Source: DATDDB01 sp036524005 (GTDB taxonomy: Bacteria; Pseudomonadota; Gammaproteobacteria; Burkholderiales; Gallionellaceae). Taken from it: DNA of 12,521 bases. How positions within the stretch are numbered: the first letter of the stretch is position 1; the number at the start of each line of letters is the position of its first letter. The stretch lies in assembly GCA_036524005.1 (NCBI GenBank), contig DATDDB010000092.1, positions 1-12,521 on the forward strand, given 5' to 3'. A program made the translations under genes and the position numbers. Of this stretch, positions 1-6,760 are shown one piece after another. The notes under the pieces were generated by a model. That model was not told where the DNA came from. It did not search any database and saw only the letters and a program-made list of their open reading frames with translations.

Positions 1-275
1 AAGTAGAGAGCCAGCAAAGTACGGTAGGTCTCATAACTATCACTCCCAAGAATTCCCGACACGAAGGAGTTCAGGGCCAAAAAAGCGAGATCCCGGTTTT
101 GATCACTCAACCAAGCCCCGCCGGTTTCATAGATGAGCTGGTAGGACAACCAATCCGGATTAAGTCGGGACAACGAAAGTTGCAGCAACGCCCCAAAGCA
201 CGCAAAGGTCAACATCGGCCCCCACCATGAGAGGCGTCCCGATGCCAAAGGCAAGGTGGTGTTTGATCTATTCAT
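1..275 (-). CDS. Partial EpsG/Wzy-like polysaccharide polymerase (N-terminus only)
   Basis: An open frame begins with ATG at 275 and runs off the left edge, giving 91 complete codons. The first ~20 residues are polar and basic. A hydrophobic stretch follows (from about residue 21, PMLTFACFGALLQL), then an NPDWLSYQLIYETGG segment and further hydrophobic sequence ending ...YRTLLALY. A D-W-x-x-Y-x-x-I-Y pattern just after the first membrane segment is reminiscent of EpsG-family (Wzy-type) polymerases, integral membrane proteins that join repeat units in the periplasm. The gene lies 65 bases after wzc on the same strand, where a polymerase is commonly found. No clear ribosome binding site precedes the ATG; an in-frame GTG at 281 and a later ATG (codon 21) are alternatives. 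The family assignment is an inference from a short fragment; it could be another multi-pass EPS protein. Confidence 0.6.
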   Translation of the reverse strand, partial: MNRSNTTLPLASGRLSWWGPMLTFACFGALLQLSLSRLNPDWLSYQLIYETGGAWLSDQNRDLAFLALNSFVSGILGSDSYETYRTLLALY

Positions 276-340
276 GCGCACAAAGTCTGAATCATGTCCA
301 GCGCAAGCATGCTGATAGCCAAAAGCAAACAGCTTTGCAT

Positions 341-2548
341 CTAGGATCTTTCACTATGCTCCACTGCGCGATACTGTTCATAAGCATGGCTGGTATAACG
401 GTATTTGCCGTCGCCGTACCCATACTTGCCGGGACGCGGACGCACGCCGTTGAACACCACCCCCGTAACATTTTTTCCTGCCTGGATAAAGCGTTTGGCA
501 GACTCGTTGAGGTCGCCGAGCATGGTGACGCTTTCTCGCGCAATCAAAAAGGTCGAGCCGATGTGCGCTGACAACACCATGGCATCCGTGACAGCCAGCA
601 CGGGCGGGGTGTCTACCAGGACGATGTCGTATTCCTTGGAGGCCTTTTCCAGGAATAAGGTCATATTGTCATGGACAAGCAGCGGGTTGGGGTTGGCCGG
701 CAGCACGCCTGTCGGGATGAAATCCAGGTTTGGCAGCACATCGCGGCGCACGGCTTGCTCAAACGAGATATTGCCGGCTGTCAGTTCTGCCACGCCATGG
801 TCGCGCGGAATCCCGAAATATTGATTGAGGTAACCCTTGCGCAAATCCAGGTCGATCAGCAACACGCGCTTGCCGGCAGCCGCCATCACGGCGGCAAAAT
901 TGACGGAGACAAAGGATTTTCCGACGCCAGGAGTGGCGCCAGTAATCATGATCAGATTGTTTCTGGCATCCTGCATGCTGAACTGCAGGGCAGTGCTGAA
1001 GCTGCGCAGGCTTTCGATGGCGGGGTCGTGCGTATCCACATGCTCCAGCACATATAGCCCGCTCGCCTTGGCCTGTATGCTTTCATACATTAGCTTTTGC
1101 TTTTCGCTTTGCGGGACGCTGGCGAATACCGTGAGCCCTGTGCGCTCTTCGATCTCATGCGCATTATGGATGCCGCCGAACATGTGTTTCCTGATGAAGG
1201 CCACGGCGATGCCCAGCAGTACCCCCGCCAGGGAAAACAGGGAAAATACCATAGTCCGCTTGGGCTTCACAGGCTCTTCCGGGACGACCGCATTGTCGAC
1301 GATCCGCACGTTGCCCACCCGGCCCGCCTTGAGCAGGCGCAGCTGCTGCGCGGTGGTCAGAAGGTTGGTGTAGAGCTCGGAATCGATCTTGACATCGCGC
1401 GTCAGGCCGAGCACTTCGCGCTCCAGGCCGGGCATTTTCCCGATTTCGGTATTGATGCCGGCAATTTCCCGCTGCACACCCTCGATTTGCGCGTCTACCG
1501 CCCGCACCGAAGGATGGGCGGGCGTCAGGCGGTTGAGCAATTCCTCGCGCTTGACCTTCAATTCGCCCCCCTTGGTCTTGGCCTCGACCAGGCGCTTGAG
1601 GATGAGCTTCACCTCCTCCGCAATGTCCACTGTGCCATGGGCATTGCTCACCGAGATATAGCGCGCTTCTGCTTCATCCAGGCTGGATTTCAGGTTCGGG
1701 AGAAACTTGTCGAGGAATTCAAGGGTCTTCTCCGCCTCGGCGGATTTGCGCTCGATGTTCTGCAGCACATATTGCGTGCCGACTTCGTTAAGCACATTGG
1801 TGATGCGTTGCCGGTCCGCCCCTTCAAGCTTGACGCTCAGCATGCCGGACTGCCTTACCTTCTCGGCGATGTTGAGCTGGCTTTGCAGCGATTCTACTGC
1901 TTTCAGGTGGGAGCGGTGCACAAGCACAAAACGGGTCTCGGGGTTGGCATCGATTTTCTCCACCCGCAGCTCGATGGTTCCGGCTTGGGTATCGAGTTTC
2001 AAGGGTTCGCCAGCGCGGCCCCTGGCGTCCACCCCGTCTCCCAACAGCCGGAAGCTCCCGCTCTCCTCCACCCTCAGCTCAAAAGGCCTTCCCTGCCAGG
2101 ATTCCGGTACCTTGAATTCGCCGACGGCAATCTTTTCACTGCCCCATGCATAGCCCCCCATGCCCATGAAGCCAGGTGTGGAAAGTTCGGAATTCCGCTT
2201 CGCAATCCATTTGCCGATAACCGGGAAATACCTGGGATGCGCCTCAATATCGAGGTGCAGGTTGTCGATGGCCTTGGATACCACCAGGCGCGAGCGCAGA
2301 ATCTCGATTTCCGCGGCGGCCTCGCTCTTGTTCTCGAACAGCTGGGAAAGTCCGCCCAGCGCGGCTTTGGCAGGGTTTTCGGTGTTTTCGATCTGAATCA
2401 GCAGATCCGCCTGGTAGATCGGCGTGGCAGTGATGGCATAGACAGCCCCCAGCAGGACAAAAACCGCCGCAACGGCGGCGATCAGGAAACGCTGCAAATA
2501 GAGCGTATCCAGAATATCCGCAAGATTGATTTCGTTATTTTCCATCAT
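341..2548 (-). CDS. wzc: Wzc-type polysaccharide co-polymerase with BY tyrosine kinase domain
   Basis: This 735-residue inner-membrane protein controls polysaccharide polymerisation and export and autophosphorylates on tyrosine. A Wzz-type N-terminal domain starts with a membrane segment at about 21-41. A periplasmic region with long coiled-coil-like helices (about 255-385) follows, then the GNVR-type motif LKAGRVGNVRIVDNA (406-420) and a second membrane segment at about 433-452. The cytoplasmic kinase has Walker A GATPGVGKS (537-545), Walker A' VLLIDLD (562-568) and Walker B IVLVDTPP (642-649). The tail carries six tyrosines between 709 and 726, the usual autophosphorylation cluster. Length is typical of full-length proteobacterial Wzc proteins. 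It starts 2 bases after the wzb stop; two ATGs are adjacent (2548 and 2545) with only a weak AAGTAG-like site ahead, so translational coupling is likely. wzb beside it should encode the opposing phosphatase. Confidence 0.95.
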   Translation of the reverse strand: MMENNEINLADILDTLYLQRFLIAAVAAVFVLLGAVYAITATPIYQADLLIQIENTENPAKAALGGLSQLFENKSEAAAEIEILRSRLVVSKAIDNLHLDIEAHPRYFPVIGKWIAKRNSELSTPGFMGMGGYAWGSEKIAVGEFKVPESWQGRPFELRVEESGSFRLLGDGVDARGRAGEPLKLDTQAGTIELRVEKIDANPETRFVLVHRSHLKAVESLQSQLNIAEKVRQSGMLSVKLEGADRQRITNVLNEVGTQYVLQNIERKSAEAEKTLEFLDKFLPNLKSSLDEAEARYISVSNAHGTVDIAEEVKLILKRLVEAKTKGGELKVKREELLNRLTPAHPSVRAVDAQIEGVQREIAGINTEIGKMPGLEREVLGLTRDVKIDSELYTNLLTTAQQLRLLKAGRVGNVRIVDNAVVPEEPVKPKRTMVFSLFSLAGVLLGIAVAFIRKHMFGGIHNAHEIEERTGLTVFASVPQSEKQKLMYESIQAKASGLYVLEHVDTHDPAIESLRSFSTALQFSMQDARNNLIMITGATPGVGKSFVSVNFAAVMAAAGKRVLLIDLDLRKGYLNQYFGIPRDHGVAELTAGNISFEQAVRRDVLPNLDFIPTGVLPANPNPLLVHDNMTLFLEKASKEYDIVLVDTPPVLAVTDAMVLSAHIGSTFLIARESVTMLGDLNESAKRFIQAGKNVTGVVFNGVRPRPGKYGYGDGKYRYTSHAYEQYRAVEHSERS

Positions 2549-2550
2549 CG

Positions 2551-3018
2551 CTACTTATTTAAGGCTTGACTATCCCGCTTTGCATCCAGTGCCTTGATGC
2601 GCGTGGTCCACGACTCCACCCCCTGAGCAATGAGCCTCAGCGATTCTTCAAAGGCCTTCCGCCCCTGCCGGTAGGGATCCGCCACATCCGCCCTGACACT
2701 CTCGCACAGCCTGAATATCTTGCCGCGCGCAAGCGGGTACTGCTGTTCCAGATGGCGTTGCTGATTCAGCTCCATAACCAGCACCAGGTCGGACGCGGCA
2801 ACCATCGTGCCCAGCAACTGGCGCGCGCGGTGCTGGGTGATGTCCACCTGGCGATCCTGCATCAGTTCGATGGCAATCGGGTCCGCAGGCTGCCCTACCA
2901 GCGCCCCTATGCCGGCCGAAGACAGCATCCTGCCGGGCAGGGCCTGCCTCAACATGCCTTCCGCCATGGGGCTCCGGCAAATATTGCCCACGCAGACCAC
3001 CAAGATCCTGTCTATCAT
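2551..3018 (-). CDS. wzb: Low-molecular-weight protein-tyrosine phosphatase (Wzb type)
   Basis: This 155-residue cytoplasmic phosphatase is expected to remove phosphate from the tyrosine tail of Wzc. The active-site loop VCVGNICRSP lies at 8-17, with nucleophile Cys9 and phosphate-binding Arg15. The general-acid aspartate is in the ADPYRQG segment (Asp114). Together with the normal length these make the family assignment secure. Its ATG overlaps the wza stop by ATGA (3015-3018), and no independent Shine-Dalgarno sequence is visible, so it is probably translated by coupling to wza. wzc follows after two bases, giving the usual wza-wzb-wzc order. The polysaccharide specificity cannot be read from this gene. 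Confidence 0.95.
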   Translation of the reverse strand: MIDRILVVCVGNICRSPMAEGMLRQALPGRMLSSAGIGALVGQPADPIAIELMQDRQVDITQHRARQLLGTMVAASDLVLVMELNQQRHLEQQYPLARGKIFRLCESVRADVADPYRQGRKAFEESLRLIAQGVESWTTRIKALDAKRDSQALNK

Positions 3019-4145
3019 TTGATGATATTAAGGTACTTGGAATCCACCACCAGCTGCGCGGTCGGGAGGATCAGGCTGACGATGCGGTTCCAGCGCGCCA
3101 GCGGCGCGGCATCGACATAAACCACATCCTTGCCCTGCAGCTCGAAGCTTTCGGCAAGGGCCAGCGCAACCGGCGAGGCCGCATCCAGGTGATAGACCTC
3201 GGGCTTCTTGTCGGCGGCACGGCGCACCACATAAACCTGGCGCGGATTTCCGCTCGAAGGATCTATGCCGCCCACCCCGCTCAGCGCATCGTTGAGCGTC
3301 AACCGGCTGTTGGGACGCAGCAGCGCGGCAGGCTTCACCACATCGCCAATGACAAAAACCTTGCTTTCTTCCAGCGAAGGCACTCGCACCAGGTCGCCAT
3401 GTTGCAGCAGAATACGCGAGGGGTTGAGCCCATGCGCCGTCATCTGCGGTATGTTCACGACATACTGCTTGCCATCGCGATTGATCTCGACGGCGCCCGG
3501 GTCGCCGGCATTCGTCCAGCCACCTGCCAAGCCCAGTGCCTCGGGCAGCGTCATGGGAATATCAATGATGGGAACCACGCCCGGAGACTTGACCTCTCCC
3601 GCGATGAAGACGCGCTTGCTGCGGTAAGAGGAAATCTGCACGGTGAAATCAGGCTTCCTGATATATTTCGTGAACTGCCGCTCAAGTTCATTATGCAGGT
3701 CGCGCATGGTGAGGCCGACCACCTTGACCGCCCCGACGTAAGGCAGGTAAACCTGCCCATCCTGGTCCACTGCGAATCCGGAAGTCACCATGCTGTCGGC
3801 CTGGCTGTTCGGGATGGGCGCCATCATCACCGAGATGGAGGGCAATTCCGCCTGCCCCATCAGGTTGATGGAAAGTACGTCGCCGATTCCCACCCGGTAG
3901 GGTTGGGGCTCGGCAAACAGCGCACTGGCCTCCGTGTCGATCAGCTTGCTCCGCGCATCCCGCTCTTCCTGAAGCAGCTGTGGCGTGATTTCCTTCAGCA
4001 CCGGCTCAACGCCCGGCTGCGCTTCCCCGCCATCCATTTTCATGCCGGGCGTCAGGCTGCAAGCCGAAACGGACAATACCAGCGCGGCAATGGACAAGAC
4101 CTTCATGTGTCGAAAAACCACGAATTTTTTGAAATGCAAATTCAT
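3015..4145 (-). CDS. wza: Wza-type polysaccharide export outer-membrane lipoprotein
   Basis: The 376-residue product should form the outer-membrane channel through which the polysaccharide leaves, contacting Wzc in the periplasm. A signal peptide ends in the lipobox VSAC with Cys29. A poly-export domain (about 82-175, beginning YRVGIGDVLSI) is followed by two SLBB-type beta-grasp repeats (about 178-225 starting RVFIAGEVKSPG, and 262-310 starting KVFVIGDVVKPA). A C-terminal amphipathic helix at about 347-368 fits the membrane-spanning helix of E. coli Wza. An ATG at 4106 (codon 14) would give a more usual 15-residue signal peptide ahead of the Cys; I keep the upstream ATG because a GTGAAG/AAAAG-like site precedes it and none precedes codon 14. 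The start region overlaps a small upstream open frame (stop at 4142). It is the first gene of the export operon. Confidence 0.95.
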   Translation of the reverse strand: MNLHFKKFVVFRHMKVLSIAALVLSVSACSLTPGMKMDGGEAQPGVEPVLKEITPQLLQEERDARSKLIDTEASALFAEPQPYRVGIGDVLSINLMGQAELPSISVMMAPIPNSQADSMVTSGFAVDQDGQVYLPYVGAVKVVGLTMRDLHNELERQFTKYIRKPDFTVQISSYRSKRVFIAGEVKSPGVVPIIDIPMTLPEALGLAGGWTNAGDPGAVEINRDGKQYVVNIPQMTAHGLNPSRILLQHGDLVRVPSLEESKVFVIGDVVKPAALLRPNSRLTLNDALSGVGGIDPSSGNPRQVYVVRRAADKKPEVYHLDAASPVALALAESFELQGKDVVYVDAAPLARWNRIVSLILPTAQLVVDSKYLNIIK

Positions 4146-4246
4146 CTTTTGATTACTTCACCACTCAAGCCCGACCCAGCCGCCCCGACAGAACACCGCC
4201 AGCCCCAAAAGCACGAGCAGGTCGCAGAAAAGCGACCTGCCCGCAT
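4142..4246 (-). promoter_or_regulatory. Possible leader open frame ahead of wza
   Basis: A 34-codon frame starts with ATG at 4246, 11 bases after a GGAGG, and its TGA overlaps the wza ATG (sequence AAGATGA). It contains the whole hairpin at 4217-4240. No homology is recognised, and codons for Cys and Trp are frequent (residues 10, 12, 14, 16 and 18). It could be a leader peptide that couples translation into wza or controls the hairpin, or a chance frame. This entry records the possibility and does not claim a protein. Confidence 0.25.
4217..4240 (-). terminator. Perfect 9-bp hairpin between the barrel gene and wza
   Basis: GCAGGTCGC (4217-4225) and GCGACCTGC (4232-4240) are perfect reverse complements with a 6-base loop. 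Read on the minus strand it lies 34 bases after the stop of the outer-membrane barrel gene. The run after the stem is only moderately T-rich (a CTTTT six bases on). It may be a weak terminator or attenuator that separates the barrel gene from the wza operon. No convincing sigma-70 promoter is visible between it and wza, so some readthrough into wza may be needed. Confidence 0.5.
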
Positions 4247-4273
4247 GTTTCAGACAACCTCCCCGCAAACGGC

Positions 4274-4765
4274 CTAGAAATGGTAATTCACGCCCACCAT
4301 AAACTTATTGTTGGTGTAAGTGATGCCGCCCTTGGGGGTGGAATCATAGGCGTACTCAATCACCGCGCCCCAGTGCCGATCGAACACATTCTCGGCGCCC
4401 AAACCATAATGCGGGCGCGATCCCGGATGGGTTTGCGCCACACCAAGCTTTGCGTAGTACAACATGTTGTCCTTCAGCCCGCCCACCTTCAGGTCCACGC
4501 CATAATCGCGCCCGGTAACCGTTTGCTTGTGGTCGTCACCCCAAACATTCGCACCGAGCAGGATGCGATCATTCATGATCCAGTTGTAGCCCGCCTCGAC
4601 ACCCAGAAAGGGCCGGCCCACCTTGGAAACCAGGCTGCCGGAAGTACTCGAATCGTTATAGCCAGCCTTGGCACCCACATAAAAACCATCAAACCCGCGT
4701 GCCTCAACCTGTGCCGCGAAAATCAAAGAAACAACCGCAGCAACGCCCATTATGATTTTTTTCAT
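4274..4765 (-). CDS. Small OmpA-like/opacity-type outer-membrane beta-barrel protein
   Basis: The 163-residue product has a clear signal peptide (MKK, hydrophobic core, cleavage after VEA at residue 22). The mature part starts GFDGFYVGAKAGYN and shows alternating hydrophobic residues in about eight strands, including FLGVEAGYNWIM, YYAKLGVAQ, WGAVIEYAYD and the last strand FMVGVNYHF ending in Phe, as needed for Bam-dependent insertion. This fits the small OmpA-like membrane-barrel families. The start at 4765 is chosen because GAGG stands 6 bases ahead and the signal peptide begins there; the longer frame to 4828 adds a polar, unlikely extension across the promoter leader. It has its own promoter and operator-like repeats upstream and lies ahead of wza. 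Function (adhesion, EPS anchoring, stress protein) cannot be told. Confidence 0.85.
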   Translation of the reverse strand: MKKIIMGVAAVVSLIFAAQVEARGFDGFYVGAKAGYNDSSTSGSLVSKVGRPFLGVEAGYNWIMNDRILLGANVWGDDHKQTVTGRDYGVDLKVGGLKDNMLYYAKLGVAQTHPGSRPHYGLGAENVFDRHWGAVIEYAYDSTPKGGITYTNNKFMVGVNYHF

Positions 4766-4810
4766 ATCACCCTCGCTAGAACTAATTACCCGCACATTGC
4801 GATTCGAGCC

Positions 4811-4843
4811 ATGCATTAACCATATCATGCTTAATGCATTAAC
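4811..4843 (-). promoter_or_regulatory. Operator-like direct repeat with embedded palindrome
   Basis: ATGCATTAAC occurs twice as an exact 10-base direct repeat (4811-4820 and 4834-4843, start-to-start 23 bases, about two helical turns). The upstream copy sits in a perfect 12-base palindrome TTAATGCATTAA (4831-4842). Both lie just downstream of the predicted -10 of the barrel gene, around and after the expected transcription start, which is a classical repressor position. The regulator is not identifiable. Confidence 0.5.
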
Positions 4844-4848
4844 TACTT

Positions 4849-4876
4849 ATTTTAGCACACCTTTTTGATTTTCCAA
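4849..4876 (-). promoter_or_regulatory. Predicted sigma-70 promoter of the small barrel gene
   Basis: On the minus strand a -35 TTGGAA (4876-4871, 4 of 6 consensus) and a -10 TAAAAT (4854-4849, 5 of 6) are 16 bases apart. The -10 is preceded by TGC, an extended -10. This predicts a start near 4842 and an untranslated leader of about 77 bases before the ATG at 4765. The surrounding sequence is distinctly AT-rich compared with the genes. Confidence 0.5.
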
Positions 4877-5083
4877 TCGAATTGTGGTTTTTGCACCCTA
4901 TTTGCCCTCAAGCAAAGGATATTCCCCAAGGCGAGCGCAGAAAGCGGTCATCGTCTTGCCCTCAATACAACCTCATCATCGTGAGTTAATTTTTACCGAA
5001 TTTAAGCACATTGGGAATATGCCCAAAGGCATATGGACTGCATCCATTATTTGTGCACCGGCAGGCGAAAATTTTTGATGGCC
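4877..5083. other. Rest of the 318-base intergenic region between the two exported-protein genes
   Basis: The gap between the two minus-strand genes runs 4766-5083. Beyond the promoter and operator it holds no supported gene. Two overlapping inverted repeats occur at 5011-5034: TTGGG/CCCAA (5011-5015, 5022-5026) and ATATGCC/GGCATAT (5017-5023, 5028-5034, 4-base loop). They are mutually exclusive as stems, and neither is followed by a T-run, so they do not look like a terminator. A 64-codon plus-strand frame (4884-5078) has no recognisable features and is not called. Confidence 0.6.
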
Positions 5084-6577
5084 TTAACGCTTGGCCGTAC
5101 CGAAAGAAAAGCTTATTGAGAAACCCAGGATTCTGCTATTCAGCGCGCCGTTAAGCGATTTGATCCTTCCCGCGTCCAGCCGCAGACTTGCTTCATCGGC
5201 CAGATCCATAGCGAGAAAGACCATGGGCTGGATTGCCGCACCGCCGCCCGTGTCCACAGCACCGCCGCCGCTCACGCCCAGCAATAATTCAGCACCCGCG
5301 GATAAACCATGCGCAAATTTCGCGCTATGGTATCCCGCCCCAACCAGCCCGGCCGAATATGCACCCGCATTGCCGCTATATGCGCTGTGCGCCTGCCCGG
5401 TCAGATAGAATGAAGGTGTCAGATAGCGATTGAGCTTGATCACAACGGCATCGAGGTCACGCCTGCTGCCGCCCTTGCGTGCCGCGCCAAAATAATGTTC
5501 CGAGCCAAGCACCCACTCGTTGCCCACCATTTCCGGTTCACCGCCTGAGGCATAGGGATGATCCATATCCCACACGAAATTCGCCGCACCATAGGTTGCG
5601 CGAAAATTTCCCGCAGGGGCATTGGCATAGCCACCTTCGAGTGACAGATGAGCATCGCGGCTCAGATCGGCCGTGGCATAGGCACCCAGCTTGGCGAGCG
5701 CCCCGCCGCCCACGGAGACCCCGCCGCCGCCGCCCATCCCGACCGACATTCTGGTACCAACGGCGAGTTGGCCGTCCCACACCGGTGTCTCCGCGCCCAG
5801 CGTGCCCAGATACTCGGCGTACCCAGCCACCCCGCCACCGGCGCCGCCGACAACCTCTATCCCGCGATACAGATGCTGAGAATAGAACTGCTCCATTCTC
5901 GCGCCGACAAATCCAAAGCTGCCAGGGGCGGCCGCGCCGCCTGATTTTTGACGATAAGCGCCCAGGGTGATGAGCACACGGTCAAATCCAACCCCGCTAC
6001 GCCCCAGCGCCTCGACTTTTTGTCCGATGCGGTTTGGGCGGTAATAGGAGAAGTCACTGTCGGCAGAAAACACCAACCCCAGCTGGTTGCTGTTGATGTT
6101 GCCGTTGGGAAAACGCACATTGGAAGCGGAAATGCCGGCATGGTAGCCGCCGAGATCCCAAAGCAAATCCAGGTGTGGCCGCACCATCAGCCCGCCACCC
6201 ACGGAAGAGCCACCCCCGCCGCCGCCGCCAGCGTAAAGGCCGGCCGCCATCTCCAGCCTGGAGAACAGCGGCCGATGCCAGGCCAGCTCGCCGCCAACGG
6301 TAAAAAAACCGCCGCGCTGCCCGGTTATCGCGCCATAGGCCGCCGGGCCCAAATAAAGGCCCGATGCGCCCATCCCGATCAGATAGCTTGTGCCAACCAG
6401 GCCCATCGCCTCGTTGCCGGGCAGCGCAATCTGCTCAAAGCCCGCCTTGATCTCCACCGGCTTAACAATGAGGGCATCGCTTGCCTGCTGCGCGTCAACG
6501 GACGAAGCCGTGCCTGCATGCGCCAAGGCCGATGCGGCACAACACAAAGCGAGCAAGGATTTGGCCAGGCGACTCAA
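5084..6577 (-). CDS. Uncharacterised exported protein with three glycine-patch repeats, probable outer-membrane beta-barrel
   Basis: I do not recognise a named family for this 497-residue protein. It has a signal peptide (basic start, hydrophobic 8-19, AHA cleavage after residue 21). The mature part consists of three related repeats, each with a glycine patch: 117-129 (seven Gly, SSV, GGG), 282-292 (GGGGGVSVGGG) and 437-446 (GGGAVDTGGG). The closing Gly triplets at 127, 290 and 444 are 163 and 154 residues apart. After each patch comes a similar strand pattern (D-L at 141-142, 304-305 and 458-459, then an L-x-x-x-G strand and an N-containing turn). Alternating hydrophobicity and the final strand FSISFSFG suggest a membrane barrel. 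The only plausible start is TTG at 6577: an in-frame stop lies at 6587-6589 and no in-frame ATG precedes codon 57. No Shine-Dalgarno is seen, and tRNA-Ser ends 16 bases upstream. Confidence 0.8.
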   Translation of the reverse strand: MSRLAKSLLALCCAASALAHAGTASSVDAQQASDALIVKPVEIKAGFEQIALPGNEAMGLVGTSYLIGMGASGLYLGPAAYGAITGQRGGFFTVGGELAWHRPLFSRLEMAAGLYAGGGGGGGSSVGGGLMVRPHLDLLWDLGGYHAGISASNVRFPNGNINSNQLGLVFSADSDFSYYRPNRIGQKVEALGRSGVGFDRVLITLGAYRQKSGGAAAPGSFGFVGARMEQFYSQHLYRGIEVVGGAGGGVAGYAEYLGTLGAETPVWDGQLAVGTRMSVGMGGGGGVSVGGGALAKLGAYATADLSRDAHLSLEGGYANAPAGNFRATYGAANFVWDMDHPYASGGEPEMVGNEWVLGSEHYFGAARKGGSRRDLDAVVIKLNRYLTPSFYLTGQAHSAYSGNAGAYSAGLVGAGYHSAKFAHGLSAGAELLLGVSGGGAVDTGGGAAIQPMVFLAMDLADEASLRLDAGRIKSLNGALNSRILGFSISFSFGTAKR

Positions 6578-6593
6578 GATGGGATTTTAGAGG

Positions 6594-6681
6594 TGGCGGA
6601 AGCGGTGAGATTCGAACTCACGAACGGTTGCCCGTTGCCGGTTTTCAAGACCGGTGCAATCGACCACTCTGCCACGCTTCC
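6594..6681 (-). tRNA. tRNA-Ser (UGA anticodon)
   Basis: The 88-base gene has a seven-pair acceptor stem (GGAAGCG with CGCTTCC), discriminator G and an encoded CCA end (6596-6594). The anticodon stem ACCGG/CCGG(C) frames the loop CTTGAAA, anticodon TGA, which reads UCA and related Ser codons. A long variable arm follows the anticodon stem, as expected for a class II serine tRNA. The T arm GTGAG-TTCGAAT-CTCAC is canonical. It lies between the C13 peptidase gene and the repeat-protein gene, all on the same strand. Confidence 0.97.
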
Positions 6682-6691
6682 GAAGGCGCGC

Positions 6692-6720
6692 ATGATACCC
6701 TAAAACGCGCGCGTGGTCAG
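6692..6720 (-). promoter_or_regulatory. Promoter of tRNA-Ser
   Basis: On the minus strand CTGACC (-35, 6720-6715, 4 of 6) and TATCAT (-10, 6697-6692, 5 of 6) are spaced by exactly 17 bases. The tRNA 5' end is 10 bases after the -10. The bases just after the -10 are GCGCGCC, a GC-rich discriminator typical of stable-RNA promoters under stringent control. Confidence 0.7.
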
Positions 6721-6760
6721 TTAGCCGTGCTCTCCGGGCGATCCCTCCAGGGCGCGATCC

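Noticed and set aside
1097..2569. 490-codon plus-strand frame opposite wzc
   Set aside because: It is antisense to a clear Wzc with all kinase motifs, and its protein has no recognisable domain, no ribosome site and His/Gln/Arg-rich composition.
4884..5078. 64-codon plus-strand frame in the intergenic region upstream of the small barrel gene
   Set aside because: It has no recognisable motif and no good ribosome site, and it overlaps inverted repeats in what looks like regulatory sequence.
5081..5098. GGCC/GGCC hairpin over the stop of the repeat-protein gene as a terminator
   Set aside because: The stem is only four pairs and the AT run after it is mixed rather than a T-tract.
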